Source: Thamnidium elegans (Eukaryota; Mucoromycota; Mucoromycetes; Mucorales; Mucoraceae). From it: a stretch of 64,000 bases of DNA. The notes beneath the pieces are model-generated. The model made no database searches. It was given only the letters and a program-made list of their open reading frames with translations, and had not been told where the DNA came from. Both the position numbers and the translations under genes were made by a program. The stretch is from positions 62,001-126,000 of the forward strand of contig JAIXMG010000037.1 of assembly GCA_025201345.1 (NCBI GenBank). The letters run 5' to 3'. Each line of letters opens with the position of its first letter. Positions within the stretch are counted from its first letter, which is position 1. Shown here piece after piece: positions 55,890 through 64,000 of this stretch.

Positions 55890-58800
55890 ATGCCTCGATT
55901 AATTCTATATCCTGAGCCAGAAGCTTCACTCCGAAGAAAAAGACAGCAAAAGTACGATGAACTTGCAGATGAGGAGGATACAGAGCAAACATATAAGGGT
56001 AAATGTTACCAGAATTTAATCATATACTTTAAATAAATCTCTAATATTGTTTTCTTTCTAAAGGAAAAAAAAAAAAAGAATACTCCTGAAGAACTATAGG
56101 CTAAAAAAAAAAGTAGACGGGAAAGAGATAAAGAAACAGCCGAGAGTTCTTCTACAGGAAACAAAAGATCTGTAACTAATAAAACTATGATTCAAAAACT
56201 GAACAGAATATTCGATGGCAGTTTCGAATACTACACCATATATATTCCCTTTAACATGGTAGTTAGACCGAGATTTAAAACTAGGTTCGTGGCCAAGATA
56301 CAAGAAATATTGCCCTTCATAAGAGAAATAATCGTAAAAACCCAATTGTTCGTGAACTACTATATTATGATTAACTGTCATCAAACTATCCCGAATGATA
56401 TATTCACATAAACTTTTTGGTACAGTCTGTGTCTGGTTATTGGCTGTAGACTAGCCCCGACGGCTTGCCAAGAGAGATATAGGTCTGTTCCTAATTTAGT
56501 AAATACTTATAATGACTTTCTCTCCCGGTTTCTGACTTCAATTAAACCTATTGGGGCTGTAAGAGGGTATGCACAATGTCTGTCTGCTGCTTGTATTACA
56601 ATCAGCTCAACATATAACAATTACTACGTAGAAACATATAAAGGAAAATTACAAAAGTATTTGATTTATAAACTATCTGTAGATTTTTCTGAAATTGCTT
56701 CTTACATCATTAAAAGGATTATGAATGATTATGCATTACTTTTAATTACCAACATAGAAGAGCCCCACGAAGATGTTTTTGATATAATTGAAAATGAACA
56801 ACTTCGAATGAGATTGAGGATTTTTATTGATAATGGTTCGCTGATTAATAATATAAAGGATAAATTGCCTATATCTACTAGACGTAATCCATTAACTAAA
56901 GCAACAATTTAAAGCAATCCAGGCTCGGTAATACCATTATTCAGCGAAATAATTAATGAATATGAACAATTGCAAGAAAGATTTAATGTAACTGTTTCCG
57001 AAAACATCCTTCAGGTGACAGAAAAGCTATCGAGTCTAGGAACAGACCTCTTACAAGCAATACAAGCAAATATTGCCGCAGTAGAATCTACAATCAGTAG
57101 CACGAGAGTCCTTGTAAATTCCATTGAAATAGCTGTTGCGGCGTCTCGATCACATTATGAAGATGAGGACTCGAAATTATTATTAACTACAAGCATTAGA
57201 AACGTACGGGAAGCATCAATGACCTCAAACGTCGTGTCATTCAATTCCAATATAAATATAGATGTCATTTTGCGTCCTTCAAGAGTTATCACAGTCAATT
57301 GATAATTCTTCTACTAATATACTTGCTACTATGCAAATTACTCTAACTCAAGCAAGGGATAATGTCGCTGTTAGCGGAGCCGTCATTCTTCAAGCTGAAG
57401 CTTGCCGGAACGCTTAGGAAAGAATGTTACAAATATTTCAAGATTTGTCTGACTCCGTAAAATTACACCATCAAATTTTTTCAGGCGTTGAATCTAATAC
57501 TCGTACAAGACCCATCCGATTGCAAAAGTTATTTTCTTTATTTCCAACGTCTGGGCTGCAATGGAGGTTTATAAAAATAGATGGCAATAATTTAAATTCT
57601 TTTACGCCTCAAGGCAATACAGCTGCAACTGATTATGATAGCACTCTTACCAACTTCTATGAAGCTTTCGATTTCCGTAAACTACCTAATTTGAAGATAA
57701 GATCGTAAGTAACACTAAATACTGCATAGAAAAAGCAATGTGTCTAATATCACTTGATAATAATAGGGTTCAAGATTTGTGTAGTTTGCCTAATACAATG
57801 AACAAGATCTTCATCAATGAAGTCAAGACAGACAGATATACTTGCCAATTTACCTTTGTTAGACGCAGAAAGGAAAACCCCATGATAAACGCGGGAATGA
57901 AACTTGAGTTGCAAGATTTTACACAAGAGGAAATCGATCTTTACTTTAGGCCTTGTACCATAGATCCAGGCAAAAGTCAAGTTTTTACCAGTTACCATGG
58001 GAATGGACAAATACGTAGAACGTCTACTAAAGAGTATTACTCGTTTGGAGGTACACTTTCAAGAATGGGATCACAAGATCGGATTAAAATAAGAACAGGA
58101 ATAAAAACTGTTGAGAACAACATACCATCGCCAAAGACAATCAATATGACAAAATACCAAGATCACGTAGTTTACTTGCTTTTAATAATGAGTATCTTGC
58201 TCGAATTCTATGGTTTCGATACTTGTGAAAATAGATGGTTGGAAACAAAAAGCAAAGAAAGAAGCTGTTAATATTCTTATAAATGGGGGCAAGAAATACA
58301 ACAGCAACAAAAGAAAGAAGAAGAAAACGGCGAAGAATAAGAGTCGTATAAGAGATAGTAAACTAAACAAGCAACCTTCTTCAATTCCTTCAGCCACTAA
58401 TCCCGTTGAAAGCTCTTTCACCAGGTAATTTTACTTGAATAATACTGTATTAATCACATCCTGCATTTTTAAAAACATAGAAATCTTTGCCGGAAAAACA
58501 ATTTTAATGAAGGTGATAAAACCAAAATGCCCTTGGTAATCTTTGGTGACGGAATGTTTAATAAAGACGGTGATCCTATTAGAAGTAATCTCCATGGTAT
58601 TACCTCCATAGTATATAAAAATCTAAGACGAAAAGAGTAACACGGGGAATTATGTTTAATAGACATCAATGAGTTTCGAACTTCTGTAGTAAATGGACAT
58701 CATTCAGTTGGTATAAAATAGGGAATTTATAAATTAATTGCTTTAATATAGGTTTGTAATAATTGCAAAAATAAGACGAACAGTTCTCTTCCAAGAAGTT

Positions 58801-58945
58801 TTAAAGTCCTCCGTTGCACACATTGCGAAACACTCTTATGGAATCGTGGTACAAATGCTGCTCGAAATATGTGGGATATATCCTCATCAATCTGGGCAGG
58901 ACGTGGAAGACCTGAAATATTTCGCAGGCAACAGCAATATTTATT
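55890..58945 (+). pseudogene. Fanzor (TnpB-like RNA-guided nuclease) relic, copy 2, the longest
   Basis: It starts MPRLILYPEPEASLRRKRQQ. Fragments follow in changing frames: VVRPRFKTRFVAKIQEILPF (56250-56310), GKLQKYLIYKLSVDF (56643-56690), RPIRLQKLFSLFPTSGLQWR and FIKIDGNNLNSF (57500-57605), DFTQEEIDLYFRPCTIDPGK (57915-57975, the RuvC-I aspartate in IDPG), STKEYYSFGGTLSRMGSQDR (58024-58085), NILINGGKKY (58270-58300), VIFGDGMFNKDGDPIRSNL (58536-58592), LIDINEFRTS (58654-58683), an intron 58684-58752, then VCNNC, RCTHCETLLWNRGTNAARNM and IWAGRGRPEIFRRQ. The zinc ribbon CNNC/CTHC is complete. Stops (for example 58638-58640) and frameshifts make it nonfunctional. The section 56970-57302, a coiled-coil-like ORF, fits the family least. 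Confidence 0.82.
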
Positions 58946-59394
58946 ACTTTTTATGCTGCCACTTTGAATGTGGTGTGCCCAGCACTTAATGGTTTTACAC
59001 AACAAAGGTAAGCTAAAAAAAAATAGTTGGCTTTTAAAATATTTTCTAAATTTGTATCAGTTTTCTTTGGGAGTGTAGGCACCTTACCCTACGAAACTGT
59101 AAAAGTACTGAGTATAAAATATAAGACTGTGATTACTAAATAAATATTATTGTATAATAATATTTATATAATAAAAATAATAAAGTAAAAGGAATAAGTC
59201 AAAATAGGATAATGTTTATTTAGTAAAAAGATAGAGACATTTATATAGTTGTAAATGTTATTGCTCTTGTTATAGTTATAGAATATAGTTGAAAGAGGAA
59301 ATGCTAGAATGGAAATCTACAGTGGTACCAAGATTAGCCAGCTTTATCGGAGTACCACAAGAAACTCACTTTCTTGTGACTTTCATAGGACAAG

Positions 59395-59438
<44 letters not shown>

Positions 59439-59469
59439 TCTTTTCCTCACCCGAAAAAGAAAAAAAGGA
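58946..59469. other. spacer before the ABC ATPase gene
   Basis: No gene. It follows the Fanzor relic and may hold its right end, which could not be defined. A 37-T tract (59401-59437) lies 33 bp upstream of the ATPase start. Confidence 0.35.
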
Positions 59470-60353
59470 ATGTCGGTTTTTGAAGCAAGTGGTGTTTCTA
59501 TGCAATTAGGCGACAGTCGTTGGTTATTTAAAGATGTTTGTTTAAATTTAGAGAAAGGAGATACACTCGTATTAAGAGGACCTAGTGGTGCAGGGTATAC
59601 ATAGAAAAGAGAAAGAGAAAGAGAAAGAGAAAGAGAAAGAGAAAGAGAGAGAGAAAGAGAGGACTAACATATAATAATAGAAAAACAACATTGTTAAAAT
59701 GTTTGGCAGAGTTAATACCTTATTCTGCTGGGCAATCCACTTTAAATGGTAAATCACCAGCACACTTTGGTATTCCTATTTGGCGATCTCGAGTGATGTA
59801 TGTACCACAACGACCATCTATTCATCCTGGTACCCCAATGGATTTATTCAATATGGCTAAAAAGTATGTTTCCCAAAAAGGAAAATATTTTGATGATCCC
59901 GTAAGTTAATATTATACCTATATAATAAAAACTAAACAGTAAAAACTGAAATAGATTAAAATTGGTAATGATTGGAACTTGTCTGAATCACATTTTCATG
60001 AGAGTTGGAGTTATTTATCTGGAGGGGAGATGCAGCGAGTATCACTAGCTATTGCGTTGGCATTAAATCCCGAAGTATTACTTTTGGATGGTGAGTTTAT
60101 AATAAAATATATTTTTTAAGGGTGAAAACTAATTTATAATGTAGAACCTACCGCTGCTTTGGATCCGGAATCAACTTTATTAGTTGAAAAAACTTTGAAA
60201 GGGAGAACTTGTATTTGGATCACTCATAGTCCTCAACAAGAAACTAGAGTTGCTACCAAGTCTTTAGTTTTACCTAGACTGTCTTCTAATGCAAGTGTAA
60301 GCGATGATGAATCCGATGGTACTGCAACTGAATTATCATTATCACTTCAATAG
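59470..60353 (+). CDS. ABC ATPase subunit, FetA/YbbL/STAR1-like
   Basis: There are four exons: 59470-59594, 59681-59900, 59955-60090 and 60145-60353 (229 aa). It is a stand-alone nucleotide-binding domain without membrane segments. Walker A RGPSGAGKTT is split by the first intron (about 36-45), Q-loop YVPQRPSIHPGTP (about 86), signature YLSGGEMQRVSLAIALAL (about 140), Walker B VLLLDEPTAALDPES and H-loop ITHSPQQETR. The WRSRVMYVPQ and the WITHSPQQ patterns match bacterial FetA/YbbL and plant STAR1, which work with a FetB/STAR2-type permease in metal export or UDP-glucose transport. No partner permease is in the window. Intron 1 contains a GAAAGA microsatellite (59604-59660). Confidence 0.88.
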
Positions 60354-60768
60354 AAATTTTTATACATATACTTTTATTACCACCCTCCCCAACTCTACAT
60401 ACAAATATAAAAAAAAATTGCATTATTATCATTACACAAAATCGATTGTTATTCTCGTTATTATAAACGATTTATATGAATAACATGTTAACCTAACAAT
60501 GAGGAGAAATGTTGTACAATTTGTCAAATTATAATAGACTTTTTGATTAGAAGATCCAGAATAGCCTTTTTATTTATATGCATTTATTCCCGAAACTTTA
60601 TAATATCAAGGGGTTTTAGAAGCAAAATATACTTGTTATATATAAACAAATAATAATTTAAAATGAAGACAGTTCCATCATATGATAATGTGCTTATATG
60701 TGTTCAATCTATATTTTTATTTGTTGTTGTACTACTATGAAGCAAGTTGAGAGAAAAAGGTATTGACG

Positions 60769-60799
<31 letters not shown>

Positions 60800-61020
60800 A
60801 TAATAATAATAATAGCATATACATATAAACATATTTAAAAAAATAAGGTAAATAACATATATAAAAAAAGTAATCAAAGTAAAATTTACTGTCAACAGCC
60901 CCTTTTTTGATCATGTAAAAAAAAAAAAAAAAAATGAATATGTATGAAGGAAATGTATATATAAAGTATAAAGAGAGGTAAGGGTTTGGGGGAGTTTTTG
61001 TTTTCTTAAGAGGATGCAAA
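60354..61020. other. convergent spacer, ABC ATPase/C2H2 factor
   Basis: About 670 bp of A/T-rich sequence with an (AAT)n/(TA)n stretch at 60784-60815 and A-runs. Two overlapping ORFs on the minus strand are low-complexity artefacts. Confidence 0.4.
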
Positions 61021-61668
61021 TTATGTGGTATGAATTTTTAAATTTCTAAAATGTCTTCCGCCATTTTTTTTCATATTCAAAACTTCATGACTAGTACGAC
61101 AATGTTCTTCCATGCGTAAATGTCTTTTTAATGCGTCAGTACGAGCAAAGGCCTTTTTGCAGCAAGGACATGAGTACGGTTTATCGCCTGTATGAACACG
61201 GATATGACGTTGTAAATCATGTTTACGCGCAAATGCACGTCTACAGAGATGACATGGATAAGGTCTAACATCGTTTGTTTTGGTTACGGGTTCTGTTGGT
61301 AATAAGGAATCCAATATCCATTCTTCATTTTTAAATATGCTGTCTGTTGGAAAAAAGTGATCATCCATAAACTGAGGATAGAAATCATAGGCTGTTGAAT
61401 CAGTAGGCGAAAGGCTAGAATTTGAAGTAGATGAAGGTGAATAAGTAGCACAATCATACGTGTAATTATGTCGCGAATGTGAAGCGTTACTAGTATTTGG
61501 TAACTGATGGTTGTTGGGATAGTAAAATGAAGTTAAAAGTAAACCTTGATTGAATGAATAATCTTGTTCTTTCTTGATTATCATATTTGGTGTTGTGTCA
61601 TGTATATTATTATTATTATCCCGTACAGAATAATAGTCATTCGTAAAAGTAGTAATAGGATGATACAT
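61021..61668 (-). CDS. C2H2 zinc-finger transcription factor, two fingers, Crz1-like
   Basis: This is a single exon of 215 aa. The start is taken at MYHP (61668), because the upstream in-frame ATG (61731) would add a poly-Phe stretch encoded by an A/T run. Residues 1-140 are Asn/Ser/Tyr-rich with acidic and aromatic clusters suitable for activation. Two adjacent fingers follow (about 146-195): YPCHLCRRAFARKHDLQRHIRVH, given here as CHLC...HIRVH, and CPCC...RHLRMEEHC, joined by TGDKPY. FARKHDLQRH and FARTDALKRH resemble the calcineurin-responsive Crz1 family, although short two-finger fungal factors of other classes are possible. No PxIxIT docking motif was noted. Confidence 0.8.
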   Translation of the reverse strand: MYHPITTFTNDYYSVRDNNNNIHDTTPNMIIKKEQDYSFNQGLLLTSFYYPNNHQLPNTSNASHSRHNYTYDCATYSPSSTSNSSLSPTDSTAYDFYPQFMDDHFFPTDSIFKNEEWILDSLLPTEPVTKTNDVRPYPCHLCRRAFARKHDLQRHIRVHTGDKPYSCPCCKKAFARTDALKRHLRMEEHCRTSHEVLNMKKNGGRHFRNLKIHTT

Positions 61669-62096
61669 TTTATAGCTTAAGAAGAAGAAGAAAAAAAAAA
61701 AAAAAAAGAAAAGAAATGTTAAACAAAACAAAAAAAAAAAAAAACCGAAAATGGTATTCAGGACTTTTATAGAATTTTACCCCACCTCCACCTCCTAACC
61801 TCCCTTTTTTTTCTATACTTTTTTCCCCCTTTTTCTTTACCTAAAAACATAATTTTGACAAGAAAAAGTTATAGAAAGCTATAAAGTTCATTCTCCTTCT
61901 TTTTTTGACTTTTTTTTAGGGGTTTCTTTTTTGGACACTTTTTTGTTTTTGAGGGAGGTAAGTCGAAGCGTAAATGGAATGTATTTATAATGAGTTAATA
62001 GAAATATATTTATATTTGTATATAAAGGCATGTGTATAAATCGATCAACTTTTTCTTAATGTCGATCAATGGGAGCAAAAATTATATCCCAGAACA

Positions 62097-62138
<42 letters not shown>

Positions 62139-63454
62139 GTATAGAAAGTAATGTAATACATATGCTACAATTGAAATCTTAATTTTACCTTGTTGATATA
62201 CTGCATCTCTTTATTCTTTATTCTTGTTTTTTTTAGGAGACGGTATGTTTCTCCTTGTACATGTAATAATAACAAAAAAAAAAAAAAAAAAAAAAGTAAT
62301 AAAGTAACAGTATTGTACAAGAAGGTTGTTTATTTATTAACGTCGTAGCACAAACAAGCATCGTTGTATAACCTATAATGTATTTAAGCTTTTTATTTTT
62401 TAATTCCACGTGAACACGAATGGTTATAACGTTTATAAAAAAAATATCCCTGAACCCTTTTAATATATCATTATCATCATGACGTGAACCAAAAGGCTAG
62501 TTGATTTCACAAGAGCGAAAAAAGAAAAAGAATTTACGCGATAAATAAATAAACAAGTACTAAACATAGCATGATTATTTTAATAAATAACCGATTCTGC
62601 AGAGTCATAAGAATATCACAAAAAGCATGGTTTAAACGAGAATCGAACTTTTTCGTTTTTTGTTACCTTAGAAAAAAAAAAGCGAATAACATCAACTGAC
62701 GAATCAAATATATATATATAGCTTGCCAATCCACCCCCAATTATTACCCCCTTTATTTTTTTTATCTTAGTACTTTAAACGTTTTATTAAATGAATTCAC
62801 TAAAATAAAACAGAAGCATATCGTCATTATTTATCAAAAAGTGACTATATCTTTTAAAACACTGCATACTGACATACTTATCACGGCACTGTAATAAAAT
62901 AACCAAGGCACTGAAAAAAAAAGAAGGAGGCGTTTTAGGAAACATCTAATTTAAACATATTATTAGAGGGGTGTTACATATTTATCAACATACACTATAT
63001 ATACACACACATATATATATGTATATATATGTATATACAGCTCAAATATATATATATATTTATACGTATATCAAGACCACTACACCTAGATTGATTAGTA
63101 GTAGTGAAGGGGAATATTTATTCCCCGCATCTATGTATTACTATGATTACTGACGTTACCTCTTAGCAACACTCCTTAACCAATTAAAACGTTGGAGCTA
63201 TCAGTATACATATAAAAAGGATGTCAGTTATAATTCATCGATTCAATTAGCACAAATCGAGTTGTTCCGTCTTTACTATTCGGAATAAAAGAATAAATTT
63301 GTACAACCCCTTATACACACACAATATGACTCCATCCATTTTAAGGTCAAGGCCGTCTTTATTTAAACGCATTGTAAAGCCTTTTTTTCTAACCTTCTCC
63401 TTTTTTTTTATTCTCCTCTCTGTAAAAACCAAAAATCGGTGATCTTATTACTCC

Positions 63455-63485
<31 letters not shown>

Positions 63486-64000
63486 ATAAAATAATAATGT
63501 TTTGAAGAAAGAAAGAAGAGAGAGAGAGAAAGAAAATTAATAGAAACAAAAAACTGGTTTTTATACTTGTATTTATATGCTTGGTTGTGATAGCAAAAAA
63601 GCAACAATAAAAAACACTGTTTAAAGAAGGTGCACGGATGATATCTTACTCCACCCCACTTTTTAATCGACATGCATCACAAACAGCTTAGTATTAGAGA
63701 ATTCTTTCTATCGAATCATTTAGAACTAGTAAGAAAAAAAAAATTTCGTTATCGTTCTTTTTATTTCTTTTGAATAGTACAAAGCATGTCCAAGTGGCGT
63801 CATAATAGTAACAAGAGTAATCCCCTCTACATTCGCATATTTTTACATTCCAATAAGGGATATATAACTACAGTTTGTTTCCACTGTAAAACTTAATATG
63901 TCAAAAAGTTTATTTGTGGTTCCACTACCAATTTAAGGATTTAGTAAAATAATTGAAGATAAAAAAATACCTTTTTCTGCAGAAAAAAAAATTAGTAAAA
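61669..64000. other. gene-free right end of the window
   Basis: There is no convincing gene. It contains pyrimidine- and purine-rich promoter-like DNA next to the C2H2 start (61680-61970), an (AAT)n microsatellite (62097-62137), TA-rich tracts around 62990-63070, a T22 tract (63453-63480) and a GA-rich stretch (63505-63535). Scattered ORFs of about 60-95 codons are low complexity. Confidence 0.45.
62097..62137. repeat. (AAT)n microsatellite
   Basis: About 13 uninterrupted AAT units lie upstream of the C2H2 factor. Confidence 0.9.

Noticed and set aside
60735..61019. Overlapping minus-strand ORFs rich in Phe, Tyr and Ile
   Set aside because: They are translations of A-runs and TA repeats in the spacer between two convergent genes.
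62611..62680. tRNA-like GTTCGATTC on the minus strand
   Set aside because: The T-stem does not pair, and no acceptor stem or D-arm can be drawn.
63787..63897. 36-codon ORF starting MSKWRHNSN near the right edge
   Set aside because: It is short, isolated and without a recognisable family or splice partners in the window.

Overview
The window is a piece of nuclear genome from an early-diverging fungus, most likely Mucoromycota and probably Mucorales. The evidence is strong A+T richness, many 45-110 bp GT-AG introns, a class IV chitin synthase, fungal wall proteins, and a gene set that keeps SMG9, USB1 and a BTG/Tob protein. No rRNA, tRNA or CRISPR array was seen. Exon joins were checked by hand: every multi-exon model below has GT-AG introns and a total length divisible by three.

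Layout. Positions 1-10.9 kb are a retrotransposon nest: the 3' end and LTR of one element at the left edge, degraded repeats, and an older LTR split by an intact, apparently recent Ty3/gypsy chromovirus (2813-9404, identical-looking LTRs, CCATG target duplication). Positions 10.9-34.2 kb are a compact block of single-copy genes: UBC6-type E2, Zap1-like zinc-finger factor, USB1, DNAJC11-like J-protein, chitin synthase, a Dabb protein, SMG9, SRP receptor beta, a peroxisomal enoyl-CoA hydratase, BTG/Tob, a CorA transporter, PDI and a Kre9/Knh1-like wall protein. Positions 34.2-41.7 kb are a mobile-element island. Positions 41.7-44.1 kb hold a GPI-type Cys-rich protein and ethanolamine-phosphate cytidylyltransferase. 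Positions 44.1-47.4 kb are a second island. Positions 47.5-51.9 kb hold CDC6 and a LAMMER kinase. Positions 52.4-59.3 kb are a third island. The right end holds a FetA/STAR1-like ABC ATPase, a C2H2 factor and gene-free sequence.

The most interesting content is in the islands. Three broken copies of a Fanzor gene (eukaryotic TnpB relative, RNA-guided nuclease family) lie at 39.5-41.25, 46.2-46.6 and 55.9-58.95 kb. They are recognised by a RuvC-I IDPG motif, a GDGMF/GDAVF block, a (D)EF/Y-x-TS motif and a C-terminal zinc ribbon with (W)NR/QRD-type NAARNM. All are disrupted, and in none is the expected DEF/DEY aspartate present. Copy 3 is an internally deleted derivative. Around them lie a TA-flanked TIR family with long complex termini (two members, one carrying a LINE zinc-knuckle fragment, one a 134-codon ORF), a TTAA-flanked MITE pair with internal tandem units, a pogo-like MITE, a Tc1 transposase relic and relics of an unknown multicopy protein family.

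The host genes are mostly housekeeping: secretion and ER (UBC6, SRPRB, PDI), cell wall (chitin synthase, Kre9-like, GPI protein), RNA metabolism (USB1, SMG9), lipid metabolism (ECT1, peroxisomal hydratase) and cell cycle (CDC6). Candidate cis-sites fit some of them: MCB-like ACGCGT before CDC6, an ACGTGTC core before PDI, and a pair of RFX X-box-like palindromes before the LAMMER kinase. Family assignments come from motif recognition without database searches.
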